Shown here piece by piece: positions 37,913 through 46,480 of a stretch of DNA of 64,000 nucleotides (the first letter of the stretch is position 1; the number at the start of each line of letters is the position of its first letter). The stretch comes from Nemesobacter sp965249045. Lineage in GTDB: Bacteria; Desulfobacterota_D; UBA1144; Nemesobacterales; Nemesobacteraceae. The position numbers were made by a program, and so were the translations under genes. The notes under the pieces are model-generated. The model was not told the DNA's origin. It was given only the letters and a program-made list of their open reading frames with translations, and did not search any database. Location: assembly GCA_965249045.1 (NCBI GenBank), contig OZ252213.1:930001-994000 (forward strand). Reading direction: 5' to 3'.

Positions 37913-38599
37913 TCAGTCTCCTTCTTTTTCCAGACAGTCTATGGCTCCGTCTTCGGTGATTATGCGGCCCGCCTTCGCGTCGGTTCTGTGCGAGGGAACG
38001 CTTTCTAACACCTGGAACCCGTACGCCAGCCCGAAGCGGATCTGTCTGGGTATATCTTTTAAAAACCTGTCGTAAAAACCTTTTCCGTACCCGATTCTGT
38101 TCCCGGAAAAGTCAAAAGCCACTCCCGGCACCAGCACGAGGTCCAGTTCGTCGCCGCGGGCACACTCGGCGTCCGCTGCGGGTTCGGGGATGGCGAAGGT
38201 CCCGGGGGTAAGTTCTTCTATATTTTTTGTCCTGAGAAAAACAAGATCGAAACCTCGGGTTTTAGGAAAAAAAACTTTTTTTTCAAGATCAATGCATTTT
38301 CTGAATATTCCACGGGTGTCGACTTCGCCGTTTACGGGGAAATAAAGAGCGACGCTCGACGCGTCGGAAAAAGCCTTCTCGGAAAGAAGAGCCTTGAGGA
38401 TCAGACCGGATTTCTCCTGGAGAAAAGATTGCGGAAGATTTTTTCTTTTCTCGAGAAGATCTCTTCTCAGTCTGTTTTTTTCTTCAAGAACCGAATCCCC
38501 CGGGCTGGTTCCCTGAGAACTGTCTATGGATGCGGGGCCGGAGCGGGTCTCAGAAGCTGGTTCCTCTTGATTTGAAAGGATCTTCGGGGCTTTCTTCAA
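37913..38599 (-). CDS. 5-formyltetrahydrofolate cyclo-ligase
   Basis: Returns 5-formyl-THF to the folate pool (YgfA family). The conserved part starts at NRLRRDLLEKRKNL and ends with ELDLVLVPGVAFDFSGNRIGYGKGFYDRFL. The start is unclear: no ATG, GTG or TTG lies between the end of zapA (38550) and the conserved domain. I give the TTG at 38599 as the start with least overlap. ATGs at 38686 or 38728 would extend it over more than 130 nt of zapA in another frame. The zapB-zapA-cyclo-ligase-rny order is common in diverse bacteria. Confidence 0.85.
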   Translation of the reverse strand: MKKAPKILSNQEEPASETRSGPASIDSSQGTSPGDSVLEEKNRLRRDLLEKRKNLPQSFLQEKSGLILKALLSEKAFSDASSVALYFPVNGEVDTRGIFRKCIDLEKKVFFPKTRGFDLVFLRTKNIEELTPGTFAIPEPAADAECARGDELDLVLVPGVAFDFSGNRIGYGKGFYDRFLKDIPRQIRFGLAYGFQVLESVPSHRTDAKAGRIITEDGAIDCLEKEGD

Positions 38600-38897
38600 G
38601 GAGGATGGGTTCTTCGTGGTTTCCGGGTGATTCGAGCAGGCCGACCAGTTCTTTTGTTTTTCTTTCCGCAGTTCTCTTGAATTCATCAAATTCCCTCTGT
38701 AATGCGAAGAAATCATCAACGATCTCAAGAGAAGCCAGAAAAACGGGAGGGGAAACGGTTATTGACGCGTCGTCTCCTGCTGCCTTAGTGATTTTTTGTT
38801 CAAGATAATTTACAATTTCCATGACGTAATCTTTTTCGGCGTCCGTAACAACGGAGAATTCCTTACCAAAGAAAACTACTTTTATCCTGTCTTTCAT
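38550..38897 (-). CDS. zapA: Cell division protein ZapA
   Basis: 115 aa. The N-terminal ZapA fold (MKDRIKVVFFGKEFSVVTDAEKDYVMEIVNYLE) and coiled coil (VDDFFALQREFDEFKRTAERKTKEL) match the FtsZ-ring-associated protein. The C-terminal ~30 residues are extended and acidic, and are encoded where the cyclo-ligase frame may overlap. Its start overlaps the stop of the coiled-coil gene upstream by 4 nt. Confidence 0.9.
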   Translation of the reverse strand: MKDRIKVVFFGKEFSVVTDAEKDYVMEIVNYLEQKITKAAGDDASITVSPPVFLASLEIVDDFFALQREFDEFKRTAERKTKELVGLLESPGNHEEPILLEESPEDPFKSRGTSF

Positions 38898-39103
38898 ACC
38901 GACTGTTCGCCAAGATGCTGCTCAACTATCCGTATCATGTTGTCAATGCGTGTCCTAAGACGCTCCTTTCCGGCTTCAAGCGAAGCGACGTTTTCTCTGA
39001 GCATCTTAATTTCTTCCAGCAATCTGTTGTGTTCTTCGGCAGCTTTGGCGTTTTTGTCTACAAACTCTCTGATTTTTCCCTCAAGAATCTCTAATGATTC
39101 CAT
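38894..39103 (-). CDS. ZapB-like small coiled-coil protein
   Basis: 69 aa, almost entirely a coiled coil (EEHNRLLEEIKMLRENVASLEAGKERLRTRID). Its position directly upstream of zapA with a 4-nt overlap, and its length, fit the ZapB-like partner of ZapA at the division ring. Sequence alone cannot prove orthology. Confidence 0.75.
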   Translation of the reverse strand: MESLEILEGKIREFVDKNAKAAEEHNRLLEEIKMLRENVASLEAGKERLRTRIDNMIRIVEQHLGEQSV

Positions 39104-39226
39104 AACAAGTATGAATTGTATCCCTATGGTGAGATTATTGCAAGAATTGCCGCCGAAATGTCTTCACACGAGGGAGCAAAGAAGATTTCTTTACGTTTTA
39201 AGGACTTTTTGTCTATAATTCCTGCC

Positions 39227-40315
39227 ATGCAAGTAAATCCTGTTGATGACAAGGCTCTGTTTGAAAAACTTGAGGAGCTTGAGCGGAAGTTCATTGAGCT
39301 TGAGCGGGCGCTTAGTGACCCCGACATCTCTGCGCAGCAGAGAATCAGGTGTTCCAAGGAGCGCGCCGAGCTTGAGGACGTGGTCTCCGTTTACACGCGG
39401 CTCAAGGAGGTCGCGGAGGCGATTGAGGAGAACCGCAAATTGCTTGACGACAGTGAACTCGCACCTCTTGCCCGCGAGGAGCTCGATGAACTTTCGGAGG
39501 AGAAAAATGAACTTGAAGAGCGGTTGAGAAAGCTTCTTCTGCCCAAGGATCCGAATCTTGGAAAAAACGTTTTCCTTGAGATAAGGGCCGGAGCAGGAGG
39601 AGGGGAGGCTGCGCTTTTCGCGGCGGATCTTCTCAGGATGTACTCAAGGTACTGTGAGAATCGCCGCTGGAAAGTCGACACCATAACCATGAACGAAACC
39701 GGGATCGGGGGAATAAAGGAACTTGTAGTAAGAATTGAAGGGCGGGATGTTTACGGCAAGCTCAGGTATGAAAGCGGGGTTCACAGGGTCCAGCGAATAC
39801 CTTCAACGGAGGCCGGCGGGAGAATACATACGTCCACGGCAACCGTCGCCGTGCTGCCGGAGGCTGATGAGGTTGACGTGGGGATAGACGAGAAGGAACT
39901 CAAGGTAGACACTTTCAGGTCTTCCGGACCCGGAGGTCAGCACGTCAACAAAACGGATTCCGCGATAAGGATAACCCATCTTTCCACGGGAATAGTCGTT
40001 CAGTGCCAGGATGACCGCTCGCAGCAGAAAAACAGGGTTCACGCGATGAGCATGCTCCGCGCGAAGCTTTATGAAATCGAGGAACGCAGACGCGCAAGCG
40101 AGATTTCCCGTACCAGAAAGACCCAGGTCGGAAGCGGGGACAGAAGCGAAAAGATAAGAACCTACAACTTTCCCCAAGGAAGAATAACCGACCACAGAAT
40201 AGGTCTCACTCTCCATAAGCTTGAGGCGGTGCTGGGAGGAGACCTTGATCCTCTGCTGGAACCGCTCGCAGCTCATTTTCAGGCCGAGAGTCTGAAAAAT
40301 CTCTCGGAGGACTGA
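39227..40315 (+). CDS. prfA: Peptide chain release factor 1
   Basis: Terminates translation at UAA and UAG. 362 aa from the ATG at 39227 (MQVNPVDDKALFEKLEELE); a start 37 codons upstream would not match the family. The stop-codon recognition tripeptide reads PST in RVQRIPSTEAGGR (RF1 type PxT, not the RF2 SPF). The GGQ motif is in SSGPGGQHVNKTDSAIRITH near residue 230. No prmC is adjacent. Confidence 0.95.
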   Translation: MQVNPVDDKALFEKLEELERKFIELERALSDPDISAQQRIRCSKERAELEDVVSVYTRLKEVAEAIEENRKLLDDSELAPLAREELDELSEEKNELEERLRKLLLPKDPNLGKNVFLEIRAGAGGGEAALFAADLLRMYSRYCENRRWKVDTITMNETGIGGIKELVVRIEGRDVYGKLRYESGVHRVQRIPSTEAGGRIHTSTATVAVLPEADEVDVGIDEKELKVDTFRSSGPGGQHVNKTDSAIRITHLSTGIVVQCQDDRSQQKNRVHAMSMLRAKLYEIEERRRASEISRTRKTQVGSGDRSEKIRTYNFPQGRITDHRIGLTLHKLEAVLGGDLDPLLEPLAAHFQAESLKNLSED

Positions 40316-40366
40316 CGGCTTTTCCTGACTTGTATTTGCCGACCTGCGCAATAGAATATAGCTTCA

Positions 40367-41170
40367 ATGAAGGTTATTTATCTTATTTCCGCCCTTTACC
40401 TGCTTTCCTCCCTCCTCTACGGAACGTACCTTTGGTCGCAGAAAAGAAAAATCTCTAGGGCGGGAGTTTATTTTGCCGTTGCGGGAGTGCTCGTTCATAC
40501 CGCTTTGCTGGTTGTTTTCCTCGTGCGCGGGGATATACTGGCCGGAAGCACTTCAAGGCCTCTTTTTATTTTTTCGTGGTTAATAGCGCTTGTCTTTCTT
40601 GTCTCGCAGTTAAGATTCAAAACCCCGGTGCTCGGCGCGTTCGTGTTTCCGGTGGCCTTTCTTGGAACCTTGCCCTACCTGATCATTCCGGACGGGATGA
40701 TTACCCAAGATCCTACGCTTAGCAACCCCTGGATACTTGCGCACATACTGTCCATCTTTCTTGGGGAGGCCTTTTTCGCTATATCGTTTTTCGCGGGCGC
40801 AATGTACATATTTCAGGAAAACCAGCTCAAGTCGAAAAGAATCGGAAGCCATCTGAAAAAACTTCCTTCCCTGATAACCCTTGACAAGATAAACCACCTG
40901 AGTCTTCTTCTCGGGTTTCCACTGCTGACCGTGAGTCTGGTAATCGGTTTCATACTGGCAAAGGAGATATGGAGTGAGGGGTGGACATGGGGAGCCAAGG
41001 AGACTTGGTCGACGGTTACGTGGCTTCTTTACGCTTTTTTGATAAACGGACGTCTCTCGCTTGGGTGGAGAGGCAGAAGGGCCGCGGTCGGAGCGGTGGT
41101 CGGATTCTGCATTGTGGTGGTGACTTTCGTTATGGGATATGTCTTCCCGGGGCAGCACAGATTTGAGTGA
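40367..41170 (+). CDS. CcsA/YpjD-family cytochrome c assembly-like membrane protein
   Basis: 267 aa, about eight TM helices. The C-terminal motif WGAKETWSTVTWLLYAFLIN corresponds to the heme-handling WGWDPKETWS region of CcsA, though the first WD-type residues are changed (WTWGAKE). Proteins of this size next to prfA/hemA are often called YpjD or HemX-like. It probably handles heme or aids cytochrome c maturation; the exact role is inferred. Confidence 0.8.
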   Translation: MKVIYLISALYLLSSLLYGTYLWSQKRKISRAGVYFAVAGVLVHTALLVVFLVRGDILAGSTSRPLFIFSWLIALVFLVSQLRFKTPVLGAFVFPVAFLGTLPYLIIPDGMITQDPTLSNPWILAHILSIFLGEAFFAISFFAGAMYIFQENQLKSKRIGSHLKKLPSLITLDKINHLSLLLGFPLLTVSLVIGFILAKEIWSEGWTWGAKETWSTVTWLLYAFLINGRLSLGWRGRRAAVGAVVGFCIVVVTFVMGYVFPGQHRFE

Positions 41171-41273
41171 AGTTGCCGGCTGTTTTGCGTAATTCAGGTA
41201 TACAAAAATCTGGAAATGACGTTATAATATATGTCCTAAATCGCAACAACAACACTGTCTTATGGAGGAAACA

Positions 41274-41477
41274 ATGGCTGTAGCTAGAGTAACGGAAGTG
41301 ATAGGATCATCCGAAAAGTCATGGGATGACGCGGTACAGGAGGCTCTTGACAGGGCGAACAAGACGATAAGGGGTCTTACCGGAATCGAAGTGACTAAAA
41401 TGAACGCCCGCATAGAGGACGGGGAGATTACCGAATACCGCTCCCACGTCAGAATCACTTTTATTCTGGAAGATTAG
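41274..41477 (+). CDS. Dodecin
   Basis: 67-aa flavin-storage protein that forms hollow dodecamers. Start ATG at 41274 with GGAGG 5 nt upstream; a start 12 nt earlier is inside this site. The text VARVTEVIGSSEKSWDDAVQEALDRANKTIRGLTGIEV and the C-terminal YRSHVRITFILED are standard dodecin. A TATAAT at 41223-41228 may be its -10 box. In a genome making deazaflavin FO, flavin buffering is a reasonable link, but inferred. Confidence 0.93.
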   Translation: MAVARVTEVIGSSEKSWDDAVQEALDRANKTIRGLTGIEVTKMNARIEDGEITEYRSHVRITFILED

Positions 41478-41519
41478 TATTTTTTCCCGGAGCATTTTCC
41501 CAAAACTGAAAACGACGTG

Positions 41520-42395
41520 ATGAACAGTTTTGTAAAATCACATGGATTGGGAAATGATTATATTGTCTTAGACAGCGCCGACATAGATTTTGAGCTCGGC
41601 AAAAACGCAATAGAGCTCATATGTCACAGAAACTACGGCGTAGGTTCAGACGGGATACTGCTCTTGGTACCCCCTGGCAGGGGGGATTTCGGGCTCAAGA
41701 TTTTCAATCCCGACGGGAGCGAAGCGGAGAAAAGCGGAAACGGGCTCAGAATCTTCGCCAAGTATCTTTACGAGAAAGGGCATGCTTCGGATAAGACTTT
41801 CTCCATAGATACCCCAGGTGGCCTCGTCACGGCCGAAATTGAGGAAAAAGACGGGAAAGTACACCACGTCACGGTCGAGATGGGCAGGGCGACTTTTAGG
41901 GCGGATGAAATACCGGTAGATATCGAAAAAGAAGAAGTGGTGGCGCAGCGCCTTGCGCTTGGCGGCGGGGAATTTGATTTTACGGCCGTTTCAGTGGGTA
42001 ATCCGCACTGCGTTATTTTCTTTGATGAACTTAGAGAAGATCTCATAAGGGAACTTGGACCCGAGATAGAGAACCACCCTGTTTTTCCGAATAGAACAAA
42101 TGTTCAGTTCGCTCAGGTGATTTCGCGCGATAGCGTCCGTATTCTCATCTGGGAGAGAGGGGCTGGTTATACTCTTGCTTCTGGGAGCAGTTCCTGCGCG
42201 GTTGCAGCCGCGTGCGTAAAATCTGATCTTACGGACCGCCAGCTTCGGGTTATGATGCCCGGCGGGCGTCTTGACATAAACGTCGGGGATGACTGGTCAA
42301 TCACGATGCGCGGTGAAGTGGAAGAGGTCTTCTCCGGAATCTTAAGCGACGACCTGCTTTACAAGCTCAGAAATCCCTCCGCGATAAACTTTTAG
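41520..42395 (+). CDS. dapF: Diaminopimelate epimerase homologue lacking both catalytic cysteines
   Basis: 291 aa with the DapF fold: KSHGLGNDYIVLD, VGSDGILLL, NPDGSEAE, SVGNPHCVIF, ERGAGYTLASG. In well-studied DapF a Cys pair swaps protons across meso-DAP (DGSxxxxCGNG and ACGTG). Here both are Ser: S72 (AGC at 41733) in EKSGNGLR and S221 (TCT at 42180) in TLASGSSSCA. A neighbouring Cys226 remains. It may use Ser, have another substrate (proline racemase-like enzymes with changed residues act as dehydratases), or be inactive. The start is the ATG at 41520, next to a GTG. Confidence 0.85.
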   Translation: MNSFVKSHGLGNDYIVLDSADIDFELGKNAIELICHRNYGVGSDGILLLVPPGRGDFGLKIFNPDGSEAEKSGNGLRIFAKYLYEKGHASDKTFSIDTPGGLVTAEIEEKDGKVHHVTVEMGRATFRADEIPVDIEKEEVVAQRLALGGGEFDFTAVSVGNPHCVIFFDELREDLIRELGPEIENHPVFPNRTNVQFAQVISRDSVRILIWERGAGYTLASGSSSCAVAAACVKSDLTDRQLRVMMPGGRLDINVGDDWSITMRGEVEEVFSGILSDDLLYKLRNPSAINF

Positions 42396-42411
42396 AGGAC
42401 TCCGTTTTTTG

Positions 42412-43668
42412 ATGAAAAAACTGCTTTTAACGGCGGACTTTGTGGTTCCGGTAAGTTCAGAACCGATTAGCAACGGAGCAGTCGTCGTGGATGGTGGGCG
42501 TATCATTGACATCGGAACATCGGGAGAAATCGAGGCTGCCTACCCCGACTTTCAGAAAATAAGAAAACCGAACTCTATAATACTCCCCGGGTTCGTAAAC
42601 GCCCACACACACCTTGAGCTCAGCTGGACGAAGGGAAAGATTCAAGGTTTTGAAGATTTCACCGGATGGCTTGAGCGGTTAATCACTCTTAAGGCCGGCG
42701 GGATTGATCAAGACCTCGTGGAAGATTCAATGAGGATGGGGCTTCGCGATGTCATCGAAAGCGGAGTTACAACCGTTGGGGAAATATCCTCTTTGGATTT
42801 CGGGGGAAGGGGAATGCTCAAAAATTCGGGGATGAGGATTATTGCGTTTCTCGAACTTTTTGACCGTGTTTCACCGAGACTTCCCTCGCTTGAATTTCAA
42901 AGCGAAGACCTCTATGAGGAAAGACCCTTTCCGCATGCGCCTTATTCCTGCGGTCCGGAACTTCTGGATGCGGTTTTCGCCTGCGCGCGTGAAAACGCAA
43001 TTGCGGCAGGAATCCACCTGGGCGAGAGCCCTGATGAAGTCGATTTTCTGAAAAACCTGCCCAATGGGTTTGAACGGAAAATCTTTCCACTTATAGGGAA
43101 AAAGCCCTTCGAGAGGCCGGTGGCCGAGACACCGACGCGCTACATAGACGGATTTCTGCGCGGAGGAGACGTAAGACTCTCCGCCGTTCATATGGTTCAG
43201 GTGGTGGCCGAAGACATGGAGATAGTCCGAAGCGCCGATATCGGCATTATTCTTTGTCCCAGGAGCAATGTTTTTCTGAGAGTGGGGAAACCGAACCTGC
43301 GCCAGATGTTTGATTATGAAAGGGTAGGGCTTGGGACCGACGGGCTTTCGAGCAACTCAGATCTTGATTTCTTTCGGGAAATCAGATCCCTGCATGACAT
43401 TGTGGCCGAGCAGGGAATACGGCAAAGCGCCCGTCTGGCAGTCTATTTCGCGACTCTCGGTGGGGCAAAGGCTCTTTTTATCGAAGAGAAGACAGGAAGT
43501 CTTGAGATAGGAAAAAGTGCCGACATCATATGCGTTGACTGCGAAGGGGAAATTGCTCCCGATCCCTATTCTTGCATAGTGTCTTCAAGGCCGGAGAATC
43601 TTCAGTTCTCAATGGTAGGGGGAAATTTCATCTACCGCAAAGATTCCTGTGCTTGTCGTGAACATTAG
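42412..43668 (+). CDS. mqnX: Amidohydrolase, probable aminodeoxyfutalosine deaminase
   Basis: 418 aa SsnA-type metal-dependent deaminase. Metal ligands: HTH in NAHTHLELSW near residue 64, His in GIHLGESPDEV near 203 and Asp in LGTDGLSSNSDLD near 305. NAHTHLELS and the TDGLSSN text fit the deaminases that convert aminodeoxyfutalosine to dehypoxanthine futalosine precursors. MqnD and MqnA are encoded 1 to 3 kb away, which supports the menaquinone role. A general nucleoside or guanine deaminase is the alternative. Confidence 0.72.
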   Translation: MKKLLLTADFVVPVSSEPISNGAVVVDGGRIIDIGTSGEIEAAYPDFQKIRKPNSIILPGFVNAHTHLELSWTKGKIQGFEDFTGWLERLITLKAGGIDQDLVEDSMRMGLRDVIESGVTTVGEISSLDFGGRGMLKNSGMRIIAFLELFDRVSPRLPSLEFQSEDLYEERPFPHAPYSCGPELLDAVFACARENAIAAGIHLGESPDEVDFLKNLPNGFERKIFPLIGKKPFERPVAETPTRYIDGFLRGGDVRLSAVHMVQVVAEDMEIVRSADIGIILCPRSNVFLRVGKPNLRQMFDYERVGLGTDGLSSNSDLDFFREIRSLHDIVAEQGIRQSARLAVYFATLGGAKALFIEEKTGSLEIGKSADIICVDCEGEIAPDPYSCIVSSRPENLQFSMVGGNFIYRKDSCACREH

Positions 43669-43685
43669 TTCTCTCAGTATCTTCG

Positions 43686-44747
43686 ATGACTGAAGCAAAG
43701 CCAGAAAAGCTTTTTGTCTATGGAACCCTGCGAAAGGGCGGGACGAGAAGCGGGCACCTTGAGCGATGCAGGCTGCTTAGGATGATTAGAGTTCCCGGCA
43801 CTCTTTACCGTACCCCCTTTGGTTATCCGGCAGCCGTGTTTGACGAGACTTCCTCTCTTACTGTGCAGGGAGAGCTCTATGATCTTCCCCCGGATTCCGA
43901 AGTTTTTATCAGGAGCGTGGACCGCCTGGAGGGCGTGGATGAAAAGCTTTTTTCAAGATCGGTCATCCGCTGTGAACAAGAGTCTTTTTATTCCTATGAA
44001 CCGGGCCCGGATCTCAGAAGGCGGGTCAGCGATGCGGACATAATAAAAAGCGGCAACTGGTTCTCCGGTCCCGCCCTCTGTGGCGAGGACCCTTTTTCTT
44101 TTGCCGTTGCTTTTGAGAACATTCAGAAACAGTATTACAGAATGAAACCCGACGGTCGCTCGGAAGAGAACATTTTTCTTGAAGGCACGGTCCCGGTTCT
44201 TGTGACCTGTCCGCACTCAACCGCTCATACGAGAATGGGAAAACTGAAACGCCATGAATTTTACACCGCTGCTTTTGGGGCCGTGCTGCATCTGGTTCTC
44301 GGCTGCCACTGTCTTTACGCGAACAGGGAACAAGAAACAGACCCTAATTACTATGACGACTGTGGTTTTAAGATTACGCTTGGAAAGATTCTTTCCGAAG
44401 CAAAAATAGATCTTGTCGTGGACATACACGGCACCGGAAACGAGAGGCCGGAGGATTTGTTTCCAGGCGTGGGAACGGGAAAAGAATTCCTTCTTTCGGC
44501 ACCGGATGTTCTTGATAAGTTTTATCTGATCGCAGAGGAACATGGAATTGCTGCCGGAGGCGCAGGTATTTTTCCCGCGGCAAGACAGATGACCGTGGCG
44601 AAGTTTGCCGCGAACCGGTTTTCGGTTCCTGCGATCCAGATTGAGATAAGCGACAGGCTCAGGATGCCTTGGCGGCGGGAAAAAGAATTTCGCCGCCTAA
44701 TAGGGTTTCTTCTGGGGTTTGTCGAAAAAGTGATCTCAGATAGCTAG
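43686..44747 (+). CDS. Fusion of gamma-glutamylcyclotransferase-like and N-formylglutamate amidohydrolase-like domains
   Basis: 353 aa. Residues 1-120 are an AIG2/GGCT-like domain (KLFVYGTLRKGGTRSGHL, with QGELYDLP). Residues ~155-353 resemble N-formylglutamate amidohydrolase-type zinc hydrolases: VLVTCPHSTAHTR, ANREQETDPNYYDD, VVDIHGTGNERPEDLFPG and PAIQIEISDRLRMPW. I do not know this combination as a standard family; a gamma-glutamyl or pyroglutamyl substrate is guesswork. It follows mqnX by 17 bp and is convergent with mqnD. Confidence 0.7.
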   Translation: MTEAKPEKLFVYGTLRKGGTRSGHLERCRLLRMIRVPGTLYRTPFGYPAAVFDETSSLTVQGELYDLPPDSEVFIRSVDRLEGVDEKLFSRSVIRCEQESFYSYEPGPDLRRRVSDADIIKSGNWFSGPALCGEDPFSFAVAFENIQKQYYRMKPDGRSEENIFLEGTVPVLVTCPHSTAHTRMGKLKRHEFYTAAFGAVLHLVLGCHCLYANREQETDPNYYDDCGFKITLGKILSEAKIDLVVDIHGTGNERPEDLFPGVGTGKEFLLSAPDVLDKFYLIAEEHGIAAGGAGIFPAARQMTVAKFAANRFSVPAIQIEISDRLRMPWRREKEFRRLIGFLLGFVEKVISDS

Positions 44748-44786
44748 GGCAGATAACGCACTGTGTTTGCGCAAGCCCAAGGAAAA

Positions 44787-45620
44787 TCAGTCGCAGAGAA
44801 TATCAAGCCTTGGCTTTTCTGCTATGATTCCCTTTCCGCGAGCTTTTTCGAAAAGATACTCAAGCGCCCCGGTTCCGCTTTCCCCAAGATTTCTGGTCCA
44901 TTCATTCACGTACATTAAAACGAACTTTTCCCCCGTATCCTCGCTCATTCCCCTTCCGAAGCGCATAGCGTAATCAAGAGCTTCTTTTTTGTTTGAAAGA
45001 GCGTACTCTATGCTTTCTTTGTGTACCCGAAGAACTTCACTGTCAAGTCCCCTGATTATGTCTCTTCGAAGCACGTTTAGCCCGAGCGGCATCGGAAGGT
45101 CGGTTTCCTCGGCCCACATCACTCCAAGATCGAGCAGAAGCTCAAGCTCCATCTCTTCGTAGGTAAGCTGCCCCTCATGTATAAGAAGACCCGCATCCAC
45201 TTCTCCGGTGAGCACTTTGTCCATGATCTCGTCAAAAGGTGCTTCCACAGGAATGAAATCATCCGCGTAGAGACTCAGAAGAAGATACGCGGTCGTGAGT
45301 TTTCCGGGTACCGCGACAGTTTTTCCCCTGAGGCCAGAGATTTTTTCTCTGGAAACCACTATGGGGCCGCAACCTTTTCCCATGCTGGCTCCGCAGGAGA
45401 GAATCCGGTAGCGGTCCTGTACGCTAAGATATCCGTGGGCGGAGATTGCCGTGGTTTCAAGTTCCGCTTTCATAGCTCTTTTGTTAAGAGACTGTATGTC
45501 TTCAATTACGTGCTCAAAGTCGATTTCTTCGGAAACCACCTTTCCACTCGCTATAGCGTAGAACATGAACGCGTCATCTGCGTCAGGACTGTGGCCCAGT
45601 CTCATAATTCGTTTTTCCAT
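44787..45620 (-). CDS. mqnD: 1,4-dihydroxy-6-naphthoate synthase (MqnD)
   Basis: Futalosine-pathway enzyme that cleaves cyclic dehypoxanthine futalosine to dihydroxynaphthoate. 277 aa, periplasmic-binding-protein-like fold without a signal peptide. The N-terminal LGHSPDADDAFMFYA and the AISAHGYL and GPIVVS segments are typical. It follows mqnA by 23 bp on the minus strand. With mqnA and the mqnX-like gene it shows menaquinone is made by the futalosine route. Confidence 0.95.
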   Translation of the reverse strand: MEKRIMRLGHSPDADDAFMFYAIASGKVVSEEIDFEHVIEDIQSLNKRAMKAELETTAISAHGYLSVQDRYRILSCGASMGKGCGPIVVSREKISGLRGKTVAVPGKLTTAYLLLSLYADDFIPVEAPFDEIMDKVLTGEVDAGLLIHEGQLTYEEMELELLLDLGVMWAEETDLPMPLGLNVLRRDIIRGLDSEVLRVHKESIEYALSNKKEALDYAMRFGRGMSEDTGEKFVLMYVNEWTRNLGESGTGALEYLFEKARGKGIIAEKPRLDILCD

Positions 45621-45643
45621 TTTCGTTTCCTTCTGGGTTTTGT

Positions 45644-46480
45644 TTACGACGGGTCCGCGTAGAAGTGGATTTCGTTTTTCTTCTCTATTTCGTTTAGCTC
45701 AAAAAGAAGGTCACGATATTTTATCAGTCCTTCAATCTTGGGGCCGTCAAGGTCGTATTTTATTCTTTCCTCGAGGTAAGTCAGGCACTGCTCCCTGCTG
45801 AGTCCCAGTTTTCGAGATTCGATATCTACTATTTCCGAAATGAGCTTCACTCCTTCTTCTCTGATCAAAGGAAAACATTTGCAGCTCTCGCCGGTGCTAT
45901 CATCTCCCTTTTTGATCGCCATTACAGCGTATACGAAGGGAAGGGCCGTTTCCTTCGTCCAGAGTTCCCCCAGGTCGTAGGTGAAAGGGGGTTTGTCGGC
46001 ACAGAGATGACGGGCCTGAAGACCAGCGTTGCCGATAAGCATCCCGCCGTCAACTCCCTCAAGGAAACCGTTTCCGGGTTCTCTTTTTACGTATTCGGGC
46101 TTAAGACCCAAAAAAAGCTCAAGAACGATTCTGAGCAGGGCCGTCGAGCTCCTGGACCTGCTGTCAACCGATACGCTTTTAATTTCCGTTATTTCTTTGC
46201 GCGCCTTAAGTATCACGCTGTCAACTTTCCCGAAAGAGGATATGGAAATATCGGGCAGAATGGAGTAGCTATCGGTTCTTAGAAATTCGACCGAAGGAAT
46301 GGGCGCGACATCCACGACTCCTTCCGACAGATTCTCGGAAAGGAGGGAAGGGTCAAAATACATTATATTGAAGCTGTGCTCCACGACCCCTTTTTCCAGG
46401 GGATAAATGAGCGGGCGCATGTTAAGGAAAGGCGCTGCCCCGAGATTTATCAATGACCGGTTCCCCCTTTCTTCGTTCAT
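45644..46480 (-). CDS. mqnA: Chorismate dehydratase (MqnA)
   Basis: First step of the futalosine menaquinone pathway: chorismate to 3-enolpyruvylbenzoate. 278 aa from the ATG at 46480 (MNEERGNRSLINLGAAPFLNMRPL), which overlaps the dgt stop as ATGA. An upstream extension of 36 codons is rejected. Family text: VDVAPIPSVEFL, SRSSTALLRIVLE and YDLGELWTKETALPFVYAVMA. Confidence 0.94.
   Translation of the reverse strand: MNEERGNRSLINLGAAPFLNMRPLIYPLEKGVVEHSFNIMYFDPSLLSENLSEGVVDVAPIPSVEFLRTDSYSILPDISISSFGKVDSVILKARKEITEIKSVSVDSRSRSSTALLRIVLELFLGLKPEYVKREPGNGFLEGVDGGMLIGNAGLQARHLCADKPPFTYDLGELWTKETALPFVYAVMAIKKGDDSTGESCKCFPLIREEGVKLISEIVDIESRKLGLSREQCLTYLEERIKYDLDGPKIEGLIKYRDLLFELNEIEKKNEIHFYADPS

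Noticed and set aside
38540..38560. 6S RNA gene between zapA and the cyclo-ligase
   Set aside because: The two coding regions leave no space for a ~180-nt RNA.
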